Assembly: GCA_016758965.1 (NCBI GenBank)
Contig: JAEPRB010000031.1
Coordinates: 1 to 64,000 of the forward strand
Direction of reading: 5' to 3'
DNA: 64,000 nt
Source: Circinella minor
Lineage: Eukaryota; Mucoromycota; Mucoromycetes; Mucorales; Lichtheimiaceae
The notes below the pieces were generated by a model. It did not search any database. It was not told the origin of the DNA and saw nothing but the letters and a program-made list of their open reading frames with translations. Both the position numbers and the translations under genes were made by a program. Numbering within the stretch: the stretch's first letter is position 1; each line of letters begins with the position of its first letter. Below, piece by piece: positions 27,031-39,867 of this stretch.

Positions 27031-29747
27031 TTCAGAATTAACACCAGTTCAGGTATTAAAAATTCCAAACGGCCTTGCGTGACCTCCTATGCTGTTGTCA
27101 CATCAGCGAGATGTTCTATTTCTGGCAACTTTCAGCATACAAGGATTCTCCAATATCACATAATGAATGACTATATGTTTTGAGCGTTTTTTATGTTCTA
27201 TTTTATAGATTAATCATAATTAATCTCACAAGCAATTATAAGCTACATATACTTGTTTTAATCAAGGTTGGTATACTTACTAAAATAATAATCAGACTTT
27301 TGTGTTTATGAAAAACACACTTTTATATTTATGATCTCTTTAAAAAGAAACAATGCGGAATTACATTTCCTCATTACCAAATAGAGGCACTTGTGTTATA
27401 CACCGTTAATGCATCAGCATATAACCAGTAATATGAATGGACTTTATGTTTTCAGGTAAGGAATTATTGAAAAGTTCCAAAATCTTCAGGGACTTCATCA
27501 TCCCCTTATTGTTGTTACAGTATGTTATCACAAGATGCTTTGTATCATGGACAGTAGAAAATTGAGTCCATTTTTACTTGGGTATAGAGACGAATTTTAT
27601 AACTTGGGACATCAATTGCGATTGAAATGAAGATTTGTGTTCATTGTGGTCTAACGGAAGAGGCTGTATATTAAGAGAGAGTCAGAATAATTAATCATTG
27701 GCTTCGTTACATCCAGTTTAATATAAAATACAAAAAATCATTATTATATATTTTTGTACATAGTCTTTCTAAACTATATAAATACATAAACGTACCGGAT
27801 ATTCATAGTAAAGTCACGCTAATTATTTAGGTGAACAACAAATATACACGGATAGGGATGTAAATCAGTCAGTTAAAAATGGCAAAAAAAAGAAAATATG
27901 ACATTGAAAATACTTACTAATCATAATCGATTATTGAAAATAGATAAGAAAAAAAGAAGTTTTTCTATTGAAGTATATAGTATTGAATAAAACAGTAACA
28001 AAAAATAAGTAAAATATATATAACTGATATAGATAGCAGATGTAATCATCAAAATACCACACGTAAGAGAGTGTTAGAAGTCTCACAGGGTTTAAGAAAA
28101 AATATTGAGAGTGGCAACATACCTTCAAAGTGGATCGTATATAAGCTCATTATTATGTTACACGCGTACGCGGAACGATACAGAAAATAAGCTTAATGGC
28201 GCATTAGCTATTTTGGTCAGCTTATAAAAAAAAAAGCTTTTATACAAAGATTAAGCTCATAAAAAAGTATGGCTACTTACCTTCCACAATAAAGTATATT
28301 AAAGATGACCGATAACATAAAAAGGTATAAAATGCTAATTTGACACTAAGAAACGGTATAGAGAAAATAAAATAAATGTGTACATCTGATTTTAATAAAA
28401 TATATATATATATATACTAGATTGAACAAGTGTTAAAATTCAAAAAATAACTAATAATGGTTATTTTCTTACCACTCTACAATTGCATCAGAAGGTTTAT
28501 GTCGAATTACAATGTAGCTATGAACAAAGAGTAATGGTTCTTTTATTGTCCCGTCCTGCTTTAATTCTTTATATTAAAAGTGAGATGTGCAAATGAGTAA
28601 AAGAGAGTAAAAAGTGGTATGAGAAAAAACAAAAAAAAAAGGGGGGGGGGATGTTTGTTTTATATATCCTATAGAGAGAGAAAAAAGACGAGGTAGTAGA
28701 CTGCTGCCTCCTTAAATAACTCGTCAAATGTTAGGTGTATGCCCACTACGACCTATTTGATAATAATAATAATAATAATTACCATATTACAAATTTTACA
28801 AATGAATTTCATTCTTGCAGTGTTTTTTTATAATTATGTTGAAAATAAATGTTAATAAGATAGTTAATTATTATATCAAAAAAGTACTATGTTGCTGTAT
28901 ATATAACAAATAGACTTTATGAGATTCATGGCATATACGCAGAGAAAAAAATATTACACAGAGTGAATACAGATATAATTTTGATTTTCATAATTATGAT
29001 TAATAAAGAAAAAAAGAAACACATAGTTTATTTGAAAACTAAAAATGATGATAATGAAAGTTAATGAAAATGATTGAAGTATTTGTGCTGTATTTAACAT
29101 TTCTATGTACTAGCTACGACTTCCCTCTTTAATGAATGATAATCATAACAAATCGTATACATGATAACACGGATGAATTATTCATGTCATAAAGTCCGTA
29201 ATCAAATATAACGAAATTCATTTATTCATTATACAAATCATATAACAATAACATGCAATAATATTCATACTCAAGGAATAGGATGTCACAGAATAATATA
29301 TATAAAAAAAATACCCGAAATCTTAAGGGATCTACCCCTGATAGAGCTGAAGAGAACAAGACTGTCCTCATATCTTAAAATAAAATTCTCCAAGATACAT
29401 TCTTCCGATTACATTGGGTAACTTATATAAATAGTCCAGCTTATACACATACTCGTGATCATCATTTTACTTTCGAGGTAAATCGTGTTTCAAAGGTCAC
29501 GTCGTTTATTTTATTATTGAACTTAAATTATCTATTTTATTGCACACCTCAACTAAAAGTACATTTAAAGACTTACATCAAACCAGAAATATAAAAGAGG
29601 ATTAAACTTTACTATTGATTTAATAATAATAAAGTACATAAAAGATTCTCACAAGACCCATCTTCGTTATCCATTTTATTCTATTTAAATTCTATTGCCT
29701 ACTTATCTTTTATCTATTATTCACATATATCTCATTTTTTTATTGTG
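27031..29747. other. 2.7-kb region without recognised genes
   Basis: AT-rich sequence between the repeat locus and the recombinase pseudogene. Contains an (AT)n run at about 28401-28417, a G run near 28640 and an AAT repeat at about 28763-28782. No gene, tRNA or intact transposase could be supported. The recombinase promoter, if any, would be in the last few hundred bases. Confidence 0.5.
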
Positions 29748-30694
29748 ATGTCCACGGGTTCCCAAAATTCCACTACCAATCAATCACTAATCCAACAATC
29801 TTCCGACCAACAACAAAACGGCATCAGCTTAATCCATCTTTTTTTGGTTGAAAAGGTAAAACCATCTAACCGATTTATACAAGAACATGCAACCCTTAAA
29901 CGCGACCAAATGGAGGATAGAGGTGTAAGAAGCGTAGTGGATGGATATTCAACAACTGGTGAGTTGTTGACTATTATTTTGGCAAGAATACACAAGAAGG
30001 GCTGAGAAACTGCACAGCTTTTTTGTTACAACATTTTGGTTTTTTACGGGGTGAAAGTATTCGAATGATGGAATTTGCTGACTTGCAATCAATGCTGCTC
30101 GAACGTGAAGGTGCAACCGAATGCTATGCATTGGTTATGGTTTTGTTGCAAGGGAAAACAAACCAGGAAGGCCGTGTGGAATTTGCTGCGTGTATCCGAA
30201 ACCGGAATGTTGAAATATGTCCTCAGATGACGCTTTCTTTTTATTTATTCCATCGTTGGCACATTCAAGGCGAACCGTTTTCTAGTTTGAACCAAAACAA
30301 GGATTGGTACCGGCTCAAGTTAATAAAGTCTGCAGATCTGACGGTTGAACTGTCTTATTCCCAACACCTTGATGCCATATCCTCTGCGTTCAAAGAAATT
30401 GGATTGCATTCAAAGGCAAAAACACATGCAATGCGTGGATCAGGAGCACGTATGGCAGAACAGTTAGGAACAAGCGAATCATTTATTCAACGGTTGGGCA
30501 GATGGAATAGTAATGCATTATCCAAGAAATATTTAACCAATGTACCAAGAGAAGTATTACGAACTTTGGCGGGTTTTACGGCAGAAGCAGGCCAATTTTA
30601 TCTATCTTGTGCAGCTGTGATCCCCCCACCTGAATTGTGTCGAAAGGTTTTTCCTTGGGTTGATGTTTGGAGACAGCGTTTGGACAATGGATAG
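29748..30694 (+). pseudogene. Crypton-type tyrosine recombinase, frameshifted
   Basis: Two overlapping frames form one recombinase. The first (ATG 29748 to stop near 30005) gives the N-terminal part ending in DRGVRSVVDGYSTTGELLTI; the second, open from about 29963 to 30694, gives NTQEGLRNCTAFLLQHFGFL and the catalytic domain. Catalytic residues are all visible: Arg in FLRGESIR, the HxxR box as HAMRGSGARMAEQLG, GRW, and the nucleophile Tyr in KKYLTNVPREVL, followed by FPWVDVWRQRLDNG. This matches the tyrosine recombinases of fungal Crypton DNA transposons. A one-base frame change between about 29963 and 29990 breaks the core-binding domain. No GCR1_C DNA-binding domain follows, and no element ends could be defined. 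Confidence 0.75.
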
Positions 30695-33028
30695 TATACT
30701 GCATCGATAACTGACAATGTAACTCATCGTAGTTATTACATTTACCTAAAAATGGTACCTAAAACTATTGTAGTCGGTGATGTTGGTTTACTGTAAAGAA
30801 AACAAACCAGACAAAACCATTGAATTTCCTATCGAATTATCATTACTAATATTCATTTTATTGATTCATACAGCTTCTTTTTTTATTATCATTTTCATAT
30901 CTCTCCTTTTCACATCTATATTTTATCTCTTCAAACATCTTTTTCTTTTTCTTCCGCATTTTTTATATTTTTCATTTCATTCATAGCTTAAAAGCATAAA
31001 TTTGACAATACTTATTTTATTATACATCTTTCATAAGCTTAAACGCAAGTTCAATAACTCAATTAACATTATAGTCTCAAACAGTATTCTACATATTTTT
31101 ATCCTTCTAATTCGCCCCATTACTTTTACTTTTGGTTGGTACGTACCTATAACCTTTTACGCTTACATATTATATCAATTTTCCTGATACAAATGCCAGT
31201 TGAACTATTTTTTTAAATAAATATGTTACAAGTAAACCATATATGATTTTACATGACTATACAGAATTTTACAGTATTTACCCAATTTTTAAATAGGTAC
31301 AGCCTACAGGATTTTTACATGATTTCACAGGATTTTACAAGATGCACAGGATTTTTGTAGTCCTATTTCCAAATTAAGAATAGCGCACAGGATTTTTACA
31401 GGATTTCACAGGATTTTACAGGATTTTTTTTATAGTGCCATTTTGTGAACTGGCAAGAGCAAGAAACTAAAGTCAGTGTGTGTTCATTTAATTTCGAATT
31501 TAATGAAGCATATACTTTCAACGTATCTGTGAATATGAGGAAGTGAATATCAAGGTATATGCACCAGAATAGCATGAGTGGGTTGATATTATATTGTTAT
31601 ATAGATAATATGATTAATAATACTGATCCATGGTGACACAGTTGTGTCACGATAAAATACTCAACACAGAATTAGATCTATCATATTAATTTAAAAAATA
31701 AAACATGTCGATACCATGCATTTGGCGAAAAGAAACAATTTCCATTTATATACGTGTGATTTCTACACATTATGGAATTTATGAGCTTCAGGGCAATAAA
31801 CCATAGCACTCATTCGCATGAAGTTACCCAAACAGTGAGTGACGTATTTATATATTTAATTTTTGAAAAAAGCACATAGTTATAATATTCTACGTATAAG
31901 CAGCATAGCTAGTATTCTCAGGTTTATTTATAGTAATATACCACATATGCTACTAATGGCATATAGTAGCAATAATGTCATATAATATATAGCTGAATAT
32001 AGTAGATATTTTGCTTCAGAAGTAGTTACGATTTTATTCAAAATATATACAATGTATTTTAGTACGTACAAACTACTACGACAATACGGACCAGTAGATA
32101 AATTATGAAATTTATTTATTTATGACTTGTTGCCAGTAAATGCATCGATAAATATAAAAAATTGAAAACTATCGTAAGACCAAATCCATGTTCTGATGGG
32201 AAAGGCAAAAAGAGCGAAAACGATAGATAATATAAATCATGCTGTTGATAGTGTAACTTATATATTAACTCATTCGTTACGTATACTAATGGGAGAGTAT
32301 CCTCAGGGGTACTAACGATAATTTGGTTCTATCAGAGTTTATACATATAATTTCTTTTGAATGTTTACATATGTGTTTTCTCTTCTCTTGCTCAAATATT
32401 TAAACCGAAGAAGGATTAATTTACGTTTGGCTTCGAGTTTTTTGCGGCTTGACTATTGAATAATTTGATGTGTTCACAATATCAAATAACTTGAATTTTT
32501 CAACATGGTAAGCGTAATATTGTATAATAACACTGTTAATCTCATAAAAAATGAATAATCTATCAAAATTTTTGATTATTACTGGATTATTTAGTTAGGG
32601 TTATAAAAGAAACCCGTGACCATTGTTTACTGATAATCAGAAGCGCACCTATCAATTACATGTTTCCCACGAATATAATCTTGTGGGCAATTTTTTCTAT
32701 ATCGATTTTTTTTGTGTACGTATATATAAGCAAATAATGTTAATAAAGTGTAGTAAATATCAATCGAACTTTATATCAGTCTTTGAATTGATGATGTGAT
32801 AGTAAAAAAAGAGCAGAAATATTACGTTTGTATTCATCACTGATAGAAACATTGTGTAAAGTGTAGTGAAGAAGGGAGAAAACGCATGACGCGTAAAGAC
32901 ACCACGCCACACCTATCACAGATTATAAAATGCATCGTCGGGGAAGAAGTTTGATCTTTTTCTCTTTTTTGTGTGATCTTTTATAATAATAGCCTTAGCT
33001 ACGGTCCTGAATTCTCTAATCAGCAGTA
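30695..33028. other. 2.3-kb intergenic region
   Basis: No gene supported. The main feature is the ACAGGATTTT repeat cluster (31250-31430). The last 150 bp upstream of 33029 is the probable promoter of the uridine kinase gene. Confidence 0.5.
31250..31430. repeat. Degenerate ACAGGATTTT tandem repeat
   Basis: About eleven copies of a 10-11-bp unit related to ACAGGATTTT, in two clusters: 31250-31366 and 31386-31430, where four units are almost perfect. Units alternate GGATTTT(T)ACA and GGATTTCACA. The spacing equals about one helical turn, so the T-runs are in phase. Confidence 0.8.
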
Positions 33029-35969
33029 ATGGGCGATAAAAAGATTTTAAGACTGAATTCATCAGGAAGAAGGTACTTTATAACTCTGATAAACGATAAT
33101 CTTTTTTATTCATACTAAGCAATTCTGAAATGCGCTTTATTATAGTCCCTGGTATCAGTAAGTAATGAAGTGAAAGTTTTTTTTTTTTTTTTGGTTGGTG
33201 CGAGTTAAAAGAAAGGGCATACAAATGACAATCCACTTCTACTACTGCGCATGGGTGTGTGTGTGTGTGGAATAAATCGAAATGAAAAAAATGGTTTAGC
33301 TTTATGAGAGCTAGTTCTTATTTTCTAATCACCTTTCATCACGCACGACTCGTGAAGTGCTGATGGTACTGTTACAAAGAGCTATGTTATTGGTGTTGCA
33401 GGTAAAAAGAATAGAAAAAGAAAAGAAATCAAAAAGATTTGCGAGTTCTAACCTACTTTTTGACATATTATAACTTTTAGGTGGAAGCGCTAGCGGGAAA
33501 ACAAGTGTTGCCGAGTAAGTATCTTGTGTTCCCTTCAAATAAACATCGAGAATACGTGGTATGAAACGAGCTAAACTAATATGTTTTAAAATTAAATAAA
33601 AGACGCATTTTGAAAAACTTAAACGTTCCTTGGGTTGTTATCGTTTCCATGGATTCGTTTTACAATGTGTTATCACCAGAACAAAGTAAACGAGCACACG
33701 AAAAGTAAGACTAGATATTGTCAACAGACATTAGAAATAGTGATTTGGAGACTTGTCATGACAGCAACTAATTTTGTAAACATAGTAACTTCAACTTTGA
33801 CCATCCAACTTCATTTGATTATGAAGCGTTATATGAAACGATTTACAAGCTTAAACATGGGTACGTAGTTGGATTGGATTTTTAGATGCAAAGGTTATAA
33901 CTTATATGACAAGAAATAAAAGCCAAATTGTACTCATTATATAAGGTGATCATGTATGCTACCTATTTAGAAAATCCGTAAATATCCCAATTTACGACTT
34001 TTCTCTTCATGCCCGGAGCGACAAAACAACTACAATTTATGGCGCAAATGTTATTATTTTTGAAGGCATTTATGGGTTATACGATAAAAAGATCCGGGAC
34101 TTGATGGATTTGAAGGTAAATAGATAATGGGGAACAAACAGGAACGTACACTATCAAGTTCTTGGAATACCTAAATAACGAATTTCTGGCAGATCTTTGT
34201 AGATACTGATGCGGATATCCGGTTAGCAAGAAGACGTAAGTAAAATGTAATATATAACACGGAACTTTGATTCGTTCGTACTAAACATATTTACTTTTTT
34301 TAATTAGTACAACGAGATATTGCTGAGAGAGGACGAGATCTAGAAGGTGTTTTACAAGTATGAAATCGGCCGAATGTTATTTATGTGAATGTGGGATATG
34401 GCTTATTTGATCGCCGGAACTGAATACTCTTAATATTTCTGTTGTCGATTATAGCAATACACACGATTTGTCAAGCCGGCCTTTGATGATTATATTCAAC
34501 CTACTGTAAAGCATGCCGACGTTGTAAGTTTAATATTGATAACAAAAAAATGCGTGGGGAGAGAAATGAATAAACAGTGCTGATATATAAATCTACCTAT
34601 ATTTAGATTATTCCTCGAGGTTTAGAAAACGTGGTAGCAATTGATCTTATTACCAAACATATTCAGCGAGAGTTGACAGAAAGAAACCTGCATTTTCGAT
34701 GGGATCTTGCAAATATTCCAATTGAGGATGGTATACCACCAGATGTATTAGTTTTACCTGAAACGAATCAAATAAAGGTTGGCTTATTTATATTATTTAA
34801 TTTGGTTAAAAAAAGCAATACCCTAACTAACATTATGAATATTATCTATTAGGGAATGCATACAATTTTACGGGATAAAAAGACAGCAAGAGATGAATTT
34901 GTCTTTTATGCTGAACGACTTTCAACAATTATTGTCGAAGCGTAAGTATTTTGTCTTTTCTTTTATTGTTTTAATGAAAAAACTTTTACATCTATATATT
35001 TAAGAATGCATACGTATACGTTTTTGAATATTGCATCTAGTGCCTTTAATCTATTACCGTTTGAAAATACTACTGTAACTACGCCAGTGAATGCAGAATA
35101 CCATGGTATGGTATTCCGACAAAAGGTAACCACTCTCAAAAAAATAGACTTGGGTTAGGAGAAGAACATTATATAATTGAAAGAATAAATAAATAGTTAT
35201 GTGGGGTTTCTATCCTCCGCGCTGGTGGAACCATGGAGACAGGTTTACGACGTGTACATAGTGATGCCGTAATTGGAAAGCTTTTGATTCAAACAGATCC
35301 AAGCACTGGTGAACCACAGGTTGATATTTTTTTGATGATGATAGATTGATACTTTGAAAGCAAAACTCTACTTTGCACATTGCTATATTAACTCATGGTT
35401 CTCAAAATAGCTTCATTATTGTAAACTTCCTGCGGATGTCAAGGACCATCAAGTCGTGTTGATGGTACGAAAGTATAATTAGAAATCAAATATCCCATGA
35501 ATTGATTTAAGGTGGTAAAATAAACTTGTTTTTTTTTATTTCTTTAGGATGCAACGATTGGCACAGGTGCTGCTGCATTAATGGCAATCCGTGTATTATT
35601 AGACCATGATGTCCCAGAGGTATATAAACATGTATTAATGACATTTAATGTGATAGAATATTGTTTGATCTTAAGCTCAATATTTTCTTCTGATTCTCTG
35701 TCTTTTCTTCCAGGAAAACATCATTTTTACCGTCTATCTTGCTGCTCCAGTAGGTTTGAACGTAATTGCTAAAGCATTTCCACGCGTCAAAATTGTTACA
35801 TCCATGGTGGATCCAGTGCTATCAAAGGAAACGCTATATATTGAACCGGGTATCGGCAATTTTGGTGGTAAGTACACTCACAGCTAAATGTATAAATTAG
35901 GAAAGGATGAGTCTAATTATAAAATGATAAAACAATATAGACCGTTATTTTGGTACTGAAGATGAATGA
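33029..35969 (+). CDS. URK1: Uridine kinase with C-terminal UPRT domain (Urk1/UCKL1-like)
   Basis: Pyrimidine-salvage enzyme phosphorylating uridine/cytidine. Eighteen in-phase exons: 33029-33072, 33146-33157, 33358-33401, 33481-33514, 33603-33704, 33786-33860, 33971-34115, 34193-34235, 34308-34357, 34455-34523, 34607-34777, 34853-34941, 35041-35125, 35197-35319, 35411-35464, 35548-35619, 35714-35867, 35941-35969; about 464 residues. Landmarks: GRSPWY, P-loop GGSASGKTS (34-42), [38 protein letters not shown]. The C-terminal domain has [16 protein letters not shown], the PRPP-site [13 protein letters not shown] (381-393) and the ending [15 protein letters not shown]. Exon 2 is a 12-nt microexon encoding PWY. 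Exon 13 has an alternative in-frame acceptor (34995). An intact gene inside a decayed neighbourhood. Confidence 0.92.
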
Positions 35970-36657
35970 TGAATAATTTGATAAGGAAAAGAGACGACTT
36001 TTGATCGTGTTTTTTTTCTACATGTAAAATAAAACGATATAAAGTTCATGATTTTGTTGACTCTTTTTTTTTACATATAATATTAACTAATTAACAGGTC
36101 GAGAAGAAAATGGGTATCTTAATAGTGTATATAGCATCATTATTATCATTTGCTATTGCTGGGGGTGGTAGAGGGTATACTTGGAAAAATTTCTTGAGCA
36201 CCAATTCGTCGGCTACTTCGTCGACATTCTGATTCCCAATCAATTATAAAAAGTAAAATAATGCCTTCACCGATACATTTTATAAAACCTGCCATGGCTA
36301 CACTTGACCAAATACCAATTAAACCCCAGTCGTAGCTGTATGTCATCCATAACCCAAAGGGTAGGCCAACCATATAATATGATGATAAATTAAAAGCGGC
36401 TACTATGGGTTGTTTACCTAATGCATTCAACGTTGAGGAAAAAACAGCACTCAATCCCTGTATATTTTTATTCAGCCTTAGTTTATTTATATTATAAAGG
36501 GTACATTTTTATATATAGAAATATACGTACCGTAAAAATATGAAACAAGACGGCTATTGGCATTAGCTCTTCTGCTGCTCGAACAACTTCCTTATCAGAG
36601 GAAAAATATGATGCAATTTGCTGTCGTAGAAAATACAGAACTAAAGCGTTAAATGTA

Positions 36658-38364
36658 CAGTGAGAATGGTAAATTTTGTCACTTTGAGAAAATTAAATGT
36701 CCGTAACCAAAAAATAAATGCACTAAGTTGAAAATGAATGTCTTTTTATGTCTAAAAACTTTGTCCTTTTGAAATAAAAGAAATGTCACAATAAGTTAAA
36801 TAAAATTGACCTGAAAATGATATGTATTTTCTGATTTCACTAAAAGTTGCATGTAATTAAATGCAAAATGCTCACATTTTAAAGCAGATTTTGAAAAAGA
36901 AAAGATGTGCTGAGAATTCATTAATATATATTTTGATATGAACAGACACACATTTTCTAGTATGTTCTTGCTCACTTGATACTAATCATTTTGAGCGAAA
37001 GAAACGATGACGGAGATGGTAAACTGTTTGGTCATTTCCCTCCTCTTCTTCTGATTGTGGCATGTCCACTCAAAATTGTAAATAAACAAATTAATATATT
37101 CGATTGTGTATTATATAATTCAAAGTATAACACTTTTATATCTAAAAAGATGGTCTACTCAGAACTCTACTTTATTAAAACATTTAATAATTTGATGTTT
37201 TGAATGATTAGCGAATCCGTATAATACGGTTGGAGGTCATGGCTTCGCCTTAAAAAAATCATTTGAGTTCACTTTTCAATAAACTACATAAGCACACTTT
37301 GGATCCTAGCCAAGCTCGATGTTTATTTTTTCGTTAGGCCATAGTTTGTTTTTGTGGTAGCAGTTGCATTATTCTAAACTCGCTTTTGTTGCCATCGAAA
37401 TTCTTCAATATTAAGCGCCTAATCCAAGTTTATTGTATTTGACATGTTTTCGGTTATGTTTCTTCCCGTTCTGCATGTAGGGGAATTAATGAGGCAACAA
37501 TGGATTATCCATTATATTCCAAAGCTTTTTATAATAAAAGAACACATATGGCATGATCTGATTTGTTGGTCTGTATATAACTTGCTTCTTCACAATTCAA
37601 TAAGTCAGAGAGGATGGGAATATATCGATTTGTTTTCAACATATGCAAAGTGTCTTGAAAAGATCCATAACAGAGAGTCATTTGTTGGTAATATAAAGAA
37701 GTGTTCCTAAATGTTATATTTAATTAGAATGTACAGCGCAAATATTAAAGTCCTAGTTCAAATCTCTAGAAACCCTTCTCCGGGTAATGTCAAAGGTCCT
37801 GCACCTAAGCAAAACGCAAGGGAGAAAGTATCGGGAACATGTGCTAAAACCAAGCACACTGAGCTACTTACATATCAATATATATCTTATTTGCTTTGGG
37901 GTCGAACAATTAAGTTTAACGCAGGCCGCAACAAATAAGTTATGATAGCAGGGTAAGCAGTTTCAGTATAGCGACTGGTGGTAGCTGTGGTTGCAAGCGC
38001 ATCTTTATGCCCATTTGAACTAGATACACAATCATACTTAACTTTTTTAAAATCTTTTCCTTAAATCTACTTGACAAATTCAATTCAACTTCTGAATGGC
38101 TCTTTTCTTCCAGCTCTTGTATCAGCACAAAATGTAAAAAGAGTTATTCTGCGTTTATTTAACAAAATGTTTACGTCACTCTAGAAATGACCTGAAGCTG
38201 TTTCGTCATCATCTGAATCTTAGATTGCCAGTTTATATATATTTTAAAAAAGGAAAATAAAGCGCGGCTCTTGGAGCCTGTACCACAGTAGGAACGACCA
38301 GCAATTATTTTTTGGTTACGGACATTTAATTTTCTCAAAGTGACAAAATTTACCGTTCTCACTG
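36658..38364. mobile_element. Tc1/mariner-like element, 1.7 kb, 60-bp inverted ends, TA target
   Basis: Ends starting CAGTGAGAAYGGTAAATT match in inverted orientation over 60 bp with one mismatch (36658-36717 and 38305-38364). TA flanks both sides, and removing the element plus one TA restores the MATE frame exactly (GTT ACA TTT AAC). This end sequence and TA duplication are typical of the Tc1/mariner superfamily. No intact transposase is recognisable. The longest internal frame, 37444-37938 plus, is interrupted by one in-frame TAA (37708-37710) and carries a basic stretch NPSPGNVKGPAPKQNAREKV; a small minus frame lies at 38128-37940. It is non-autonomous or decayed. Confidence 0.85.
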
Positions 38365-39474
38365 TAACAGCAATGATACCCATTAAGCTTGCCAGTGTGA
38401 AACACGTTTGAATTTTAGCAGGTCTGTTTGCTCCAGCATGATGACCTATTCGTACAGCTACAGCATTGGATAATGCGCTAATATTCCCAGAGATAAATGA
38501 TATATAAATATACACGCGTCTTTATCTCACAATCATAAATGTAATCAACTTACGATGGGACCATTAAAAGTAATGAGTTTATTGAGAGAATTATTGATTG
38601 GCCAGCCAAGTTTGTTTTTCCCAAAGCACCTATTATGGTTATTTTCATTACCGAAATAAGTGACTTTATCCAGGCACTGTTACAATAGAATCATTATTAA
38701 TGAAAAGTCTTACCAGTTAAAAGCGCACATACTTCAAAAGCCCATTCAGTTGCTACACTCAGCATACCAGGTATACCTATGAATTAACTATGTTTCAGAA
38801 AAAAAAATTATTCATTGCAAAAATGTATAAATGAAGAAGGTTAATACCACATACCTAACTTTAGAAATGGTTCCTAATTGTTGAACGCCTGTGTCGTCCA
38901 TCCAGGCCAATAAGCACTCCAAAAAGCAGTACCAAAAGATAAGAATATTATATATACGAGTAAAATACTTCCGTGGAAAAATACAAAATGAAAAGCAACA
39001 CCAATGTATCCTAAATCAAGAACACGAAGGAATAATACATTGGATAAACAATTGATTGGAAAAATGACCAAAACCATCATCATGGTGATTCGCATATGAC
39101 CTGTATGAAATTTATACTTTTATAAGTTAAATGTAAATCTATATCATTATCATCCTGCTTCAAGACCATTCTCCACACATTATTTACCAAGGCTTTGTAA
39201 AAATTTACGGATTGCTGTTGATATAAATATTGGATAAAGAACAGGCATGATGATAAAAATATATGACTGTGTAAGGTGTGCAAAATATTGGTCTTGTCTC
39301 ATGACACGAATAAGAATTGGCTCGGTATACATCCTGATATATTTTGTTCATCATTATTATTTTAGAAAGATATTTGAGAACGTACAAGCATAAACAGATG
39401 AGAAAAAAACATCATATACCAAAGAACTCCAATCGGAATTGCTAAAACTCCCATAATAAAGATTCCGCGTTGTA

Positions 39475-39867
39475 CTGGATTTTTAGACTGCTTTTGCGCA
39501 TTATAATTATTTTTTTTGCGCACTTAGAATTTTTTTTTTGCGTACTCCCATTAAATTTTTTGCACACCCTAATTTTATTTTTGCACATTGACTTTTTCTT
39601 TTTTTTTTTTTACAAATAAGCTTCTTACAATGTTCACCTATTTCAGAAAATATATTGTAATGCATCATTATTTCTTAATAATCTTAATATTCAATGCCGT
39701 TATCAAATATATTTAAGAACATTATCATCATCCATTTTCGAAATAATTTTATATGCGCAAAAATAAAATTAGGGTGCGCAAAAAATTTAATGGGAGTACG
39801 CAAAAAAAAAAATTCTAAGTGCGCAAAAAAAATAATTATAATGCGCAAAAGCAGTCTAAAAATCCAG
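39475..39867. mobile_element. 393-bp foldback/MITE element with ~115-bp inverted repeats at TA
   Basis: Begins CTGGATTTTTAGACTGC and ends with its inverse; the arms match for about 115 bp with only a few differences, leaving a central spacer of roughly 160 bp. Flanked by TA on both sides (39473-39474 and 39868-39869). Each arm is built of T-runs followed by TGCGCA, TGCGTA or TGCACA at about 20-bp spacing. It has no coding capacity. It lies inside an exon of the MATE pseudogene. Confidence 0.9.

Noticed and set aside
29959..29986. 28-nt GT-AG intron joining the two recombinase frames
   Set aside because: It is shorter than any other intron here, and removing it does not restore the catalytic frame.
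39386..39420. Extended MATE exon ending at 39386
   Set aside because: That donor breaks the frame with the next exon; the donor after 39420 joins in phase and restores WMYTEPILIRVMRQ.
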